In this document: in pieces, positions 12,269 to 24,439 of the stretch
Layout: each line of letters starts with the position of its first letter
Position numbering within the stretch: the stretch's first letter is position 1
NCBI GenBank assembly: GCA_023101885.1
Contig: JALPQD010000143.1
Location: 124,001 to 188,000, forward strand
Direction of reading: 5' to 3'
From: Typhlomys cinereus
Lineage: Eukaryota > Chordata > Mammalia > Rodentia > Platacanthomyidae
DNA: 64,000 bases
The notes under the pieces: generated by a model
Seen by the model: only the letters and a program-made list of their open reading frames with translations
Databases searched by the model: none
Told to the model about the DNA's origin: nothing
Made by a program: the position numbers and the translations under genes

Positions 12269-12293
12269 AAATAAATAAAATTTAAAAATCAAA
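11985..12293 (+). mobile_element. Dominant-family SINE, sense, with CA tail
   Basis: Head gctggagagatggctcagg, then cctcacaagcagaag, then body, ending in a CA run (12218-12267) and aaataaataaaattt. It is a full-length example of the family's layout. Confidence 0.92.
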
Positions 12294-12339
12294 AATATAA
12301 AGTCATGATGTTAAATTAGTGATACACCAAGTATAATGC

Positions 12340-12480
12340 TCAAATTAATCAGCTGGGGTCTTCATAAAATGCAAAATCTGATTCATGAAGTCTGGTTGGT
12401 TCTTGAGATTTAGGACTGCCGACAAGTTCTTAGGTGAGGTTAAATGCCTCTGGTGCATTAATTACTATTTGAGCCATATA
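12340..12480. mobile_element. MER5-like hAT-Charlie fragment
   Basis: Words such as cagctggggtcttcat, aaaatctgattcatgaagtctgg and caagttcttaggtga follow the order of mammalian MER5-type elements. It is ancient and diverged. Confidence 0.5.
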
Positions 12481-12489
12481 CCATAAGCA

Positions 12490-14910
12490 CTGGTATCTTT
12501 GAAAACTCAAGTTGTCTAGACTTGCCCTAGAAAGAAAACATTTTTTTGTCAATAGAGGAACAAAGCACTAAGACTTTCAAAACTGCGATTCTAAGCATAG
12601 TAAATCTTAAAAGGTGCTGGGGGAAATCTTGTGAATTATTAACTTTAGTTATGATAGTATCAGCATCTCGAATGTGGTTCCTCTTACTCACTCTCTGCCC
12701 CTTAAAACAACTCTTCTCCCATTCAGGTTTAGGCATTGGGTGATGGGGAGGGTCATAATTATCACTGATTCTTGCTGTTCTAGTTCAATTCTGATGGGTG
12801 AGAAGCATTTCAGAATAGAATAAGGGATTTGGGTCAACCTATGTTTGGAAAAAATAGATACAAAGTATTCAAATAATGATTTCAAAGAAACCAGGTGGAA
12901 AGGCCACAGGTAAGATTCCCACTGAAGCATGCCACAGCAACATTTGCCTGAAGACTAGAGCCTGATATGGGGATGGGTAATAAAACAGAAACCTATATTA
13001 GCAATATCTGAGAGCAGAGAAAGTAACAGCTGAAGATTTTCCCTTCTTAGTATATGGGGAGACACGGTTAGAAGAAATGAAAGAAAGATATCTAATGGTG
13101 AAATATGAACATGGCTTCTTACCCAAACTATATTCATTTAGGTGAGAGTCCAAAATGCTAGTAGCAATGATGATGACAAAGATTGAGGGACACAGAAACA
13201 CAGTGTGCAAGGAGATCCTCCACATGATCTGCATGCATTACCTCATTTGATCTCAAGTAATAAAGTGGGTTGATGTTTTCTTATCCTTTTATTCCAAGTA
13301 AGTATATGGAGGTAAAGAAGCACACCCAATATCATCCATACCACATAAGTGGATAATATCAGAATTGAGCTCAGGCGAGCTGTGTGTAAGAAAGTATTGC
13401 AGGAAATTTCTCTAAAATAGTGAATTTAAAGAAGTTTGATTAGTTGCTTCTTCTCTGTTTTCTTCTTACACCTTCAAGACAGCAGTTAATGGACTTGCAT
13501 TCCTATAGGGATTTTCTGACATCAAGTCAAATATCCTAAAGGCAGACAGAAAAGAATGCACAGTAAGAAAACTAAGTAGGTTTGACAAGTACAAGGAGAA
13601 AATGGTATTTTGTGGAAAGTCCCAATTATTAAGAAAATATCAAAGTGTAGTCATGGTAAATGTGAAAGATAATTACAGCAGTGCTAAAGGTGTTGACAAT
13701 TTAATAAAAGTTCAAAGCAATTTGTTAGCTTTATTAAGATGAAAACAATTCATGTGTCTTTGGGTGCAGATTTTGTCTGAAAATTTTATTTTTATCTTTG
13801 CAAATAACAGATGGCACATAAGAAAGAACATACTTAAGAATAAGTTTTTTATTGCTCATACAAGGTCAACCTTTGGGGTTATAATGGGTAGAATTTGATG
13901 TGAATGCATTCAGAGTGGATAGAGAATGGGCAATGAAGGACAAGAATTTGGAGTAGCAAGTACATACTTTCTTTGTGGAAACCTTTATCCGCTGAGAGAT
14001 ACCTTATTTTTACCCACTGAAACTGAGACTAAAATGAAACACTTACCCCATATTGAAAGGAGAAATCAGGGGCCATGCTGAAACTTGCATTGATATGTTG
14101 ATTTTGAGATCATTTTAGAGCAGATACCTGAGCCACAGTTTGCAAGAAGATCGTGTTCAAGGTGGGAACAGCCGCTCTCAGAATGTTCTGATACATGTAC
14201 ACTTTTGAAAATGTCAGATGTCCTGGGCTTCAGGCCATGAGTATTATACTCTCTGTAACACTCTTTCTGGTGAGCTTGTCCAGGCTCATGACTTGAGTCC
14301 CGTCTGTAAGGTGATGACTCACCATTTGTCTGTTTAAAACCCAGTAATCCCCTTGCTTTCCTGAGGGGAAGGCAGATCCTGCTCAGTTTTCAGATCTACT
14401 TAATGAATTTTCATTTTGCCATATCATAATATCAAGATTTATGGAACGTGGCTTCCTCATGACCTCACCTGGGTCTCCATTCAAATATCCTTAGGTTAAT
14501 GACAACATCAGAACCAAGCCAAGTGCTCAAGGTCAAATGCTAAAATTTTGATTATTCCTCCATCTCTTTCCTTTCTTCCCATTCATTGGGGAAATGCTGT
14601 TGACTTATGCAAAATCAACCTGGAAAATACTCACTTCTCTCCATTTCCTCTGCCACTGCTACAGTTGAAACCATTCTCCTCTCTCACCTGGCCCAGACAC
14701 AATTTCTCTCTATCAGTAATCTTGGTTATCAACATGAATGGATGCAGACACTCCTAGAGAATTGCTAAGTCATCCTTCTCAGGGAGTCTGTGAGGCTATT
14801 TCTGAAGAAGGTTTGGTTTGAAGCTCAGAAAACTGGGTGGACAAGGCCTGCCTGAACATAGAAAATATCATCAGATAGACCCAAACTGTAGGTGAAACAA
14901 AAAAGTTGAA
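12490..14910. other. Unique intergenic DNA
   Basis: No recognised gene or repeat. Several short overlapping open frames occur on both strands with no family motif. A few ancient repeat-like words are too weak to call. Confidence 0.45.
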
Positions 14911-15004
14911 GAGAAGGCAGAAGCTTACATGTGCACATATGTTAAACTCTTGCTAAGAGTGCACATTTTTTGCTATAGGCGTGGCTTAGAGCTTCTGGCT
15001 TTGA

Positions 15005-15272
15005 ATTTGACTTGTAACTGGTGTGCATACATGCACATGCATGAACAGGCCAGAAGAGGGTGTGGTGTTTCTTTTTTGGCTACTCCTCTGATGCAAGATC
15101 TTTCCCTGAACCTGGTTTGAGTCTCATCTTGAATGGAAACTAGGAAACTCCTGTCCTACTCACCCCTGGAGCTGGGGTTGTAGGTCTTTGTGGGAATGCC
15201 TAGCTTATTACATGGTGCTTGGATCTAAACTCGGATCCTCATAATTGCAGAGCAGACACTCTTGCTCCAGCC
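15005..15272 (-). mobile_element. B3-like SINE, antisense
   Basis: The right end reads as the complement of a B2/B3 SINE: ggagctggggttgtagg, a cttggatctaaactcggatcctc block, then gcagacactcttgctccagcc, the complement of a tRNA-like head. Confidence 0.6.
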
Positions 15273-15608
15273 CTGTTCCTTTTATTTCAATCCCTGCCAT
15301 GTGCCATTTCCTTCTCTTCTTACCAGAGTCACTTTGTGTTACCATGCATGGACATCACGGCTCCGAACAGCACACCCAGTCACAGCTCACCACAGAACAC
15401 CATCCATGCTCACATGCTTCATGAGAGAAAGCTTGTTTGGTGTTTTCAGGGGCCCACGAATTGTTTTTTTTTTTCACACATTGGTGATCGCAGCTGCAAG
15501 AAAATGGAGTATGGCTGTGTAGAGAGACTTCTGGATAACTTTAAGGAGCTTTGCCTTCATTCTTCAAAGGTGAGGCTTTTGTTCTCACAAGTCAGCTAGG
15601 CACTTCCA

Positions 15609-16430
15609 TTTTTTTTTTTTTTGCTACAATAAAATAACTTTATTGGGAACACTTGTCAAGTGAAAAGCAAAAGGTAGTGAACACACTGGAAGTTCAATCT
15701 GGACACTTGTCCTAGTCTCCTAGAGTGATACCACCAGAGGTGCAGATAGTCTCTGGTCAGTTCTCAGAGATGCTGTTTGCCACTGTGAGCCTGTCAAAGA
15801 TTGAGACACTTCTCCATGCTATGTTCTGGGGACTCCCTGCTTGCATAGACTAATCAGATCAGTATGCATCTCCTTGAGGACCTCAACCTGCAGTGGCAGA
15901 CAGTGATATTTCAGGATTTCCACTGGTGGGCATTGCCATCTTTTCTGTACTAAGCTGATGAAGGTGTAGGCGACTCCAAGTGAACGACAATGCCAGAAGC
16001 ACTATGACCTGGAATCATCCAACCCGGTGTGGAGGACTGAAAGTGTTGCTGAGGGAAATGCTGTTGTTCCCCTCTTGTGCAGGAAACAGAACATCTGGAG
16101 AGCACATGTTATTTACTCCAGAAGAAGCAATTGAATGACTCCAGAGTTAGAAGGCCATGGTTATATAACTACCAGAAGTAAAGAGCTGCTGCTGGATCTG
16201 GCTGTGGACAGGCATCTTGCAATAGGGATGGCCAGTCAGTCAGACTTGTAAAGGCAGAGTAGAAATTGTGGCAGCACTTGTGCCAAGAAGGATTAAGTTA
16301 GCCTGTGCCTAGAGGACCAGATGGATGGAGACCCCTGGAAATGACCTCCAAAAGGACAAGTAGATGGTTACAGAGGGTATTCTCTTGGCTGAGAAATGGG
16401 GTGTGGCCAAGGCAAAGGTAACAACATAAA
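15609..16430 (-). pseudogene. Unidentified processed retrocopy (polyA tail at its plus-strand left end)
   Basis: A T-run at 15610-15622 is followed about 15 bases later by TTTATT. On the minus strand this is AATAAA followed by a polyA tail, the classic end of a retrocopied mRNA. Upstream on the minus strand an open stretch of about 55 codons (roughly 15820-15990) ends in LKEMHTDLISLCKQGVPRT then a stop. Further upstream, other frames read sensibly in pieces (for example MPVHSQIQQQ), suggesting a frameshifted C-terminal region. I do not recognise the parent gene. The right boundary is uncertain and I found no target duplication. Confidence 0.5.
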
Positions 16431-16557
16431 TGGGCAATGGTGGTTGAAATATTCATACACTCATTGTCAGGACTTTAAGGGCTGAAGCATTATTGCTGTT
16501 ATTCATAGAAACATAGAAGTAATTCTCTACTGACTGCCTGACTTATATAATAATTTT

Positions 16558-16772
16558 AAAATAATTTACGTATAGGGCTGGAGAGGTGGCTCAGGGGTTA
16601 AGCCTCCGCCTTGCAGGCGGTAGGTCCTGAGTTCGGATCCCAGATCCCACGTATAGATGCCAGGCGGAAGCGGGGGCGGCCTGCGCTTCTGGCCCTGGTA
16701 GGGCGGAGCCTGTGAATCCTGGGGCAGAAGGAGGTGGAGGCGTCCATGGTGGTTCACGAATTCGTCCGTGGT

Positions 16773-16806
<34 letters not shown>

Positions 16807-16879
16807 CGCGCACATACATACACACATGCACAATTGAACAAATAATAATAAAAAAATTAAAAAAAATAATTTACGTATA
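16558..16879 (+). mobile_element. Dominant-family SINE, sense, with intact target duplications
   Basis: The 16-base duplication aaataatttacgtata at 16558-16573 and 16864-16879 encloses the element. The first copy overlaps the junction by a base or so. Head gggctggagaggtggctcagg, GC-rich body (cgcctggcatc-type segment complement), CA tail and A-rich end. The many CpG sites and exact duplication indicate a relatively recent insertion. Confidence 0.93.
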
Positions 16880-17126
16880 AAGTGTTCACTTTTCTAGTAA
16901 GTCATTGAAATGATTTCTTTAAGCAGGCTGTTTAAATATTGTCCAGATGCTACTTCATTAAATTATATGCTTTTGTGGTGCCTTTAGTTATATTTCATAT
17001 TAAAATGTTTGATTTGTTATTAAATACTAATTAAGCTTTTTCAAATGAGTATTCAATTTTTATTGCACTTATAAAAGCTTGAATTGAATGGTGTCTCTCT
17101 TCAGTGACTTCAATTTGTATTCTTTT

Positions 17127-17979
17127 TTTATATAATACATTTTTTATTATTATTTCAGCTCATACAAACTTAATAGGTACACCAGTTCCCTCCCTCCCTC
17201 CTCCTCCCCCTCCCCCCGAACCCCCTGCTCTCCCTCCCCTCACCCCTCCCGCCCCATACCCCCGTGCCTCCCGCCCCGATTCCCAGAGTCCTTTCTTGTG
17301 TATGCCTGACTCTCCTCTGGGCCCTCCTCTCCGATGACGTACAAGGACCCAGTGGCATTTCCCTGAACCCTTTCCTGTGTTCCCCTTAAGCATAGGAACA
17401 CTACTGTGGCTGTCAATCCCTTGCCTCCAAGGATCTTGGTGCCTTTAGCAGATGCTAGACTTTGTGAGGTCAATAGTGTATTGGACATTGCGCCGGGCAT
17501 ACAATGTCCAATTATGATTGCTTCGGCCCTAACTTGTGTGGAGTATCTTGCAAATCATTGCTCCTCCCATCCTTTTGCTCTTACACTCTTACTGCCCCCT
17601 CTTCCGCAAATGTCCCTGAGCTTCAGGATGGGGAGAGATTAGTCTGGCCCAGTTCCAGGTGGTTGATATAGAGTCTCTGAAGTTCTGGATAGTGGTTCGT
17701 TGATTTTCTTTTGCAGTTTTGTTGCTCCTGTAATGCCCTTCACTCCATCCTGCTGGGCACTGTATGTCACCCCCTGGCCAGAGACAGAAAGCTGTTAAAC
17801 TGGAGTCTTATTATAAGAGCACATTCAAGGGTAGATGTAATACTTATACCCAAAATTGGAATCACAGGGTCATATGGCCTTAGGCAATGGGAGGGGTCAA
17901 TCACCCATTTGCAAAATGGTTACTTTTTAATCGGCCGGACTATATGCCCTCCCCTTCTGGTGAGTTCATACCCCCTTAG
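17127..17979 (-). mobile_element. L1: L1 3' end, antisense, nested in a SINE tail
   Basis: T-rich left end (antisense A-tail), then a C-rich block (17190-17280) that is the complement of the G-rich L1 3' UTR segment, then the standard 3' UTR. It is 5'-truncated at about 17979. Near-identical 12-base target copies, ttgtattctttt (17115-17126) and ttgtactctttt (17980-17991), flank it. The right copy sits on a TTTT/AAAA site, the preferred L1 endonuclease target. Confidence 0.85.
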
Positions 17980-17991
17980 TTGTACTCTTTT

Positions 17992-18128
17992 AAAATATTT
18001 TATTTATTAATTTGTGAGGGAGAGAAAGAAAGAGGCATACACATGCACCATGTGGGCTTCCAGGAATCAAACTCAGGTTGTCAGGTCTGTGAGCAGGTCC
18101 TTTACCCGCTGAGCTATCTCACAGGCCC
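17992..18128 (-). mobile_element. Short tRNA-derived SINE, antisense, split from its left duplication by L1
   Basis: On the minus strand it reads gggcctgtgagatagctcag..gggtaaaggacctgctcac, ending in a CT-rich stretch and AATAAATAAAATATTTT. Its target duplication tcaatttgtattct lies at 18129-18142, and the partner copy at 17110-17123, beyond the L1. This shows the L1 landed later, in the SINE's tail. Confidence 0.85.
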
Positions 18129-18639
18129 TCAATTTGTATTCTAATGACAATTTTGAGCAAGGCATCAGGTACCACCAGCATGAGGGCTGAATTTCATCAT
18201 CAACACGGGTGATTCTGTGTTGATTTTTCTAACTTATATAATACCTTAAAATATTGCTCAAGAATATATGTGAAAGCATTTTAGTGACTTGCCTGGCTGG
18301 GTCTTTGATAGAAAAAAATGTTTTGGTACATTCCTAAGAATGAAATTAATGAGGTGACTCTGTTCTAAACCTTTTATACTTATACTAATATAAAAATATC
18401 TTTGTTTTTATTTTTTATCTTTCAGTTACAATCCCTCAAGTAAACCACATCAGCATTAGGAATGTATTTTTCCTTGTTCTATATATTTGTCATTAATATT
18501 TTAAAGTAGGTGGTCTCTTAAGAAGACACTGATACTGCATTTAGCTCATTGATGGCAATCAATATGTAACAGCTTTTATTTTAAAAGTAGATCATTTGTG
18601 ATAGAATTGTCTATACAATTTTAATGTAGATTTTTTTTA

Positions 18640-18765
18640 CTATTTTTATTTATTTATATTCTTTGACAGTTTCATACATGAATATAAAGAATTTATACCA
18701 CTTCACCCTTTACTATCTGATCCTGTTCCCCCTTCCTTTTCTCATTGCAAATCTTCCTCTTCCAA
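18640..18765 (-). mobile_element. L1: L1 3' end fragment, antisense
   Basis: It has the ttctttgacagtttcatacatg block typical of the complement of rodent L1 3' termini, then a pyrimidine-rich run. Confidence 0.55.
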
Positions 18766-18844
18766 GATTTTCATTTTTCAAATGGCGAATGTATTCTATG
18801 GGTTCATTGTTCATTTGCCAATCATATATCTCCATTAAATAAGA

Positions 18845-19555
18845 ATATGTGCAAATGTTTGTACATATTTAAATTGCAGTGCATAAAAGATGTATTTCAC
18901 TGGGTTTTGAAAGCTGTTTGTGTTCCAGAGTTAAATTCTCTATTGAGATATATCCTTTGCAAATTTCCTCTCAATTGTTTGTTCTTTCCTTGTTTTAAGA
19001 GTCTGTTTATAAAAGGAAAAAGTTTAACTTTGAAGTCCATTTTATCCATTTTATACTTTGATGAGGTATTCTTTTTTACATTTTGTCTAAGAAATTTTTG
19101 CCTGCCCAAAAGTCGTAATAATATGTTTTTTTTTTCTAAAATGTAAGTAATCTTCAGCTTGGATCAGGTACTTTTTGAAATGTAATTTTTGTAGATGGTA
19201 GAATAAATGGAACACAGTTACTTTAAATTTTTGAATGTAGATGCATTTTAACACTATAAGACTTCTTTTGTAAGGTTAAGCTGTTGTTTACTGAATTACA
19301 TTTTTAACATTGTCAAAAACTGGCTATATTTCTTTGAATTCTGTTCCAACCATTGATTACTCAATCTTTTTAGCAATTCCACATTGTGTTGATCATTTTA
19401 GCTTTATCCTAAGCTATAAAATCCTGTTGTATTTGTCAAATAATTCTGTTCTTCCTTTTCAAAGATTTTATTGTTGTCTGACTGCTACATCCTTTGAATT
19501 TCTATGAGGATATTAGTATCTGTCAGTAAAAGTCCTCAAAATTCTTGTTTCAGTT
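18845..19555 (-). mobile_element. L1: Ancient L1 ORF2-derived sequence, antisense
   Basis: The plus strand carries the familiar complement of L1 ORF2: a stretch around tgcaaatttcctctcaattg, then gtttaactttgaagtccatttt, then aagaaatttttgcctgccc. It is heavily diverged with no intact frame. Confidence 0.65.
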
Positions 19556-19599
19556 TTTTTTTTAATTTTGATGAAAGTTCTGCTCAGTAAGCAAACTGA

Positions 19600-20290
19600 C
19601 ATCTTAACTGTATTGAGTTTTCTGCCTAGAAAGTGACTTTTCCAGAGGCAGCATGCAAAAGCCAGTACAGCTATGGTTCAAGCAAGCCAAGATACATCTC
19701 AGCATTGCTTCAGAACCTTATAGCAATGACCAGGGGGTACTGCATTTGATGTAAGATTGAGGGGGTTCTGGAGATCAGCAAAAGTTTGTTGCCAAGAGGC
19801 TGGCTCAGAATTCCTGCAAAGGAAGGTGAAGTTTATAGCAACAAAATCAAACTCAGGATGTTGCCAGAACCGTAGGATATGTGCTGAGAATAGCTGCAAA
19901 CCAGATTTGACCTGGTCCAGAGAAAATACTGCTTGTCCAGATTTCAGCTGTGAAAACAGGACTGGGATTACCTAGAATCTTTAAGCTGCCATGACTACAT
20001 GAAAAGCAACAGAAGACACTGAAGTACAGGATGTGGTACTTTGACAGACTTCAGGATTTTAGTTTTAAATAGATGTTTCCTAATTGTGACATAATGTTTC
20101 CTTTTAATACTGATTCTGTGCTGATGTATTTAACTTATTTTCATTTGATAAAATCTAATGGTTAAGAGACTTTGAACTTTTAAAATGTTGGTCTGTGAGA
20201 ACTTTTAGACTTTTAGAATTAATAAAATTGTATTTCATATCATATGAGAAATGTACCAGATATGGGGACAAACACTGAGAAGTTAAAGTT
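19600..20290. mobile_element. Unassigned dispersed-repeat-like sequence
   Basis: It is non-coding, with a layout resembling the inside of old ERVL/MaLR or hAT composites and located immediately before a URR1-like MITE. I could not match it to a family with confidence. Confidence 0.25.
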
Positions 20291-20304
20291 TAAAAGTGGT
20301 GTGT

Positions 20305-20760
20305 TTTTGTGTCAAGGTGACAAGGGGTTAAGTTTCATAGCTAGATGGATGTTCCAACTTCATGGTTGAGGGTTTGAGCTCTGGGCACATTTGTAAAGAC
20401 TTACTATTTGAGTTAGGCCCAGATAAGAGATTATCTAGTTGATGGGAAAGACCCAACCCATGCTGGGCAGAATTAGTCCCTGGGCAGATGTGGGTAAGAT
20501 GGAAGGAACTGGATTTAGGAAGTTGGCATCCTTTGGTGTACCGACCAGACATGCTGGTTTGGCAAATAGGGATTGTCCCTCTCTCAAAAGTCCTATGAAT
20601 ATATGGATATGATGTGGCTGGTTCCCTCAGCCCCTGGTGTTGGCTTGACCTCTCCTGCTAGACTGGATAAGGAAAGCCAGAATAAAGCACATTGTTCCCT
20701 ATGAAGCTGTTTAGCCATTTGAATTCATGGGCAACATGTGGAGTAACTGAGATACAATGA
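20305..20760 (+). mobile_element. URR1-like hAT MITE
   Basis: It shares the order of words seen in the copies at 25090 and 39300: gagctctgggcacatttgt, ccagacatgctggtt, tgtggctggttccctcagcccctggtgttgg (in parts), and aataaagcacattgttccc. Confidence 0.75.
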
Positions 20761-20934
20761 ATGGTATTAAGACAAAGTTTTACGAGAGAGGAATTGGACT
20801 GAACTGTTATCACTTATTGTCTATTAATGAATTTATTCCTTGGGTATGAGTCTGACAGTGTTTCAAGTAGTAGTATTGGAACTTCCTATGTAGATTAGTT
20901 TGACCTCAAACACTTCATCCATATCTGATCAAAA

Positions 20935-21480
20935 TTCCTGCATACTGGCCAGGTATCAGCATTCTTGCATTTTGCTTAAAGTCTTTATTTAATCTTGGTT
21001 TCAGGAAGATATTTTCTGTATGTATAAAATTTTAGGTTAGTAATTTTATTCTTCCTTCTAGTGCTTCGAAGAGGTAAATCCACTGTTTACTCACTTGCAA
21101 TGGTTTCAAAGAAAAGTCTGATGTCACTCTGGCTTTTGTTCTTTGTGTCCAAGATATTTTCCTTTCCTCTGGCTAGTCAAAACAAAAGTTCTTCCAGGTT
21201 TTGTGTGGGTGCCAGGCACTGCTCCTTGCCATCTTTGTAAGTGTTGCTTTCCTTGGACCAAGTTCTTATCTTAATCTCTCCAATTTATTATCAGTGCTAG
21301 TCTCTGCCTGGGTTCTCTGAAATGCTGTCTGAAAAGTCAGTTAACAATCTGGGGCAATCATTCAAAATTTAATCTCTAATTCCTCACCAAATCATTCTTC
21401 TTTCCTTTTTAGTAATGAATTCTCTCAATTTTCCAATTGCTAATCTTAAATCTTTCATTGTTTAATTAATTATTTCAACC
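20935..21480 (-). mobile_element. L1: Ancient L1M-like ORF2 sequence, antisense
   Basis: Words such as agatattttctgtatgt, aattttaggttagtaattt and atggtttcaaagaaaagtctgatgt (in parts) follow the complement of mammalian L1M-type ORF2. It is diverged and non-coding. Confidence 0.5.
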
Positions 21481-21489
21481 TATATATAT

Positions 21490-22290
21490 TCAACCCTAAT
21501 GTTTCTTGAACCAGACAAAATCTGTCTTCGATTAAAATTTATACCCTAGTGGAGAAGGAGACCAAAATAAAGTCAAAGCTAAAATAACTATCATCTTCTT
21601 TTTTATTGTCTCAAATTAAAATATGTTGTACATAGATATGAACAACAAAAGTGCAAAACATATAAGAACATGATGAATTTTGCTAACAGGACAGGCTATG
21701 AAGCATGACTTTGTCTCATAAAGCAAAAGACAAGCAAAAACAAGTTTATAAGATTACCCTAATTTCCTCTTATTTAAGAATTATATTGCTACATATCATT
21801 AGCTCATCCATAAGCCTAGAGCCTGCCATAACAGCTATAAAATTTTCCATTCTTCTTGATGATTTTCCACTGTTATTAAATCTTATTAGAACCTATGTAT
21901 CTTGGTGCATTTTATGCATTACTTCTTTTTTCCTTTACATTGGTGTTCATAAACAAGGCAAGAGAAGACAAAAGTTCTGGCACTCATGGGTGAGATAAAA
22001 GGGACTTAAGGACTATGTCTGTCCATAGTCTGTCTTCATTAAAAGTCGCTAGGAAATGTTCTTTCTAAACTCTCTCTCAAGAATAAATTAATATGATGCC
22101 AGCAAGATTAGTCTTATAAGGTTGATATTGCAGTGTAGCAGAAAATACAGTCATACACTCATTGGTATATAACCCACTTTTATACACAAGTGTGAATGTG
22201 TGTGATGGAAACTCTTATCAACAAGATTGCTGAATGCATCAAAATTTTTTCAATAGGTTCATGGGCAACCTGAAATGATAGTATGATGGA
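21490..22290. other. Unique AT-rich intergenic DNA
   Basis: No gene or repeat that I can name. The 97-codon open frame at 21705-21998 lacks recognisable motifs. Confidence 0.4.
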
Positions 22291-22291
22291 A

Positions 22292-22297
<6 letters not shown>

Positions 22298-22335
<38 letters not shown>
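22298..22335. repeat. (TG)n microsatellite
   Basis: Uninterrupted TG run. No SINE body is evident next to it, unlike most other TG/CA runs in the window. Confidence 0.95.
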
Positions 22336-22336
<1 letters not shown>

Positions 22337-23327
22337 GTGGCTGTTGTTGTTATTGAGTAGATAATAAAACAAATTCTCAATAAAAAGTACTTTATGTAAA
22401 TGATTCAGAAGCAAATGAAACCAGTTTATTTTATATCAATTTATCTAAAATCCTTAACTAGCTTAACTTTGGCTACATATGTCACATAAAAAGTAAGAAA
22501 ATATACCATATTAAATCTATTATTTGTTGCATCATATTAGATATACTGCTTTAGTAATTGGTAGGCTTGAAATGCTCTCATCTATTTACTAATCCGGACT
22601 AAAATTTATTTGATTAAATCCAGTGGTAGTCAGTATTTATATGGATTACAAAGCTACTGGAACATAGGGTCACTTTGGAAACAGTTATAGAAACATATAC
22701 CAATAACTTAAAATAAAGAAGAATTTGAAGGAAACAAGACCAGCTTTTTCTAAGTTCCAAAGTTTCATGGAAAGCTCTCTAATAGTAACCACACATGCAA
22801 TGTGAGACGCTAAGATTCTGAGATGAAAAGTCTTTGTGTAGAGAAAGTTCCCTGTGGCCTACCCAGCAGGACTGTGGAATCAAGATGAATGTAATGGTAT
22901 CTGTGTGATATAAGAGGATCATTTGGAAAGTAACTCATCTGTTCATTGTTCACTGGAAAGTAACCCATCTCTTCATTGCCACAGACACTGTGGCACCAAT
23001 AAAGAGAAAAATATTTTAGTGAATGTCACAGCTGGACCAAGAAGAGACACCTGTAGTTCTCTGTCCTTAAACCTGCAGGAGGCACAAAATAATGTCATCT
23101 CCTTGGTTATACAGCATCTTTATATTCTTAAAAAAGCACCACACCTCAGCATGAGAAAGTGGGAATCTCACCTGGCGGAATGAAGACTAACATGTAAAAT
23201 TCTAGGACCCCCTCCCCTACTGCCACATAATGAATTCATTAACAAATTTAGAAAATATTTTTTCTCTCTGAAAATAGTACATTTTGACAGATGGTTGCCT
23301 AAGAATAAGTTCTTATGCTTTTAATTT

Positions 23328-23342
23328 TATTTGTGTGTGTGT

Positions 23343-23383
<41 letters not shown>

Positions 23384-23625
23384 CACCAGAGTGTACTTAA
23401 GTGTGCATGCCTGTGAAGATCCAAGGGTGACATTGGGAATAATCCTGAATTGTTCTATCTCATTATTGCTTTTCTCTGGGGTTTTCCAGGCACTGTCTTC
23501 CAAGGCCAAAATTATAGGCACTGCCATTTCTTCTTGGTATTTTTAGGTGGGATCTGGGTATCTGAACTTAAGTCTTTTTGCCTGTGAAAAAGCTTTAACA
23601 CATGAACCATCTCCCAAGCCCTACT
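23328..23625 (-). mobile_element. Dominant-family SINE, antisense
   Basis: TG tail (23331-23380), body with gaagatccaagggtgacattggga, and the complement of the head (gaaccatctcccaagccc) at right. Confidence 0.87.
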
Positions 23626-23869
23626 TATACTTTTTAATAGTTGGTTTTATTAGATTAAATTTAAATGGAAACAGCCAAGCTCCAAAATTGAAACTCACAT
23701 AAAATTTTGAAATTTGATTTTGTGGCCACATGCTGTTTAATTTTAAATTTTGATTTTGGTGATAAATATGAGTGTCATCTGCTTACTTTCCTGACATTTT
23801 CTGACCCATTTTTTGTTTAAGAAAGAGAAGTAATATGAAGTATTATTCCTTTCATTTTAGCATGTGCAT

Positions 23870-23876
23870 GTGTATG

Positions 23877-23927
<51 letters not shown>

Positions 23928-24152
23928 GAATCTGAGGGCACTGTGTGTACCTGTGGAGGCCCAAGGGAGACTTCAGGAATCACCCTGGATTGCTTCACCT
24001 CCTCTTTGCTTTGCTCAGGAGTTTCCCAGTCTCTGCCTTCCAGGACCAAAAGTTCAGATTGCCACCATTTCTGCCTGGCGTTTTTATGTGGGATCCAGGA
24101 TCCCAGCTCAGGACCTTCTGCTTGCAAGACAGAGGTTTAGCCCGTGAAGTAT
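23870..24152 (-). mobile_element. Dominant-family SINE, antisense, with TC-repeat tail
   Basis: The tail is a (TC)n run (23879-23928) instead of the usual TG run, then body with ggaggcccaagggagacttcagga. The right end, complement of the head, is degenerate. Confidence 0.85.
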
Positions 24153-24439
24153 AATTCCATATTCAAATATATTTGATTATATTTTAAAACTATTTCCACA
24201 AAATATAGTAGGTTTTACCAACAGCACCTGATGAATACGAATAATAGTATCATTTGATGGGGGTTTTTAAGTGAACAGAAATCAAAAGGGCCTGAAGATA
24301 TAGCAATGCTGAATATCTTAGGAATAGATGGAAAACCATAGATTCATGAAGGACATTAGTGTAGTCTTCCCAGTTTGCAGTACAAACAGTTAAATACTAG
24401 AGTGATTAGAAACTTGACAGAATATAGTAACAGAATATA

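Noticed and set aside
17110..18142. Single-event SINE-L1 chimera by template switching
   Set aside because: An inner near-duplication around the L1 alone, and a TTTT/AAAA target, fit two separate insertions better. Kept as an alternative in the finding.
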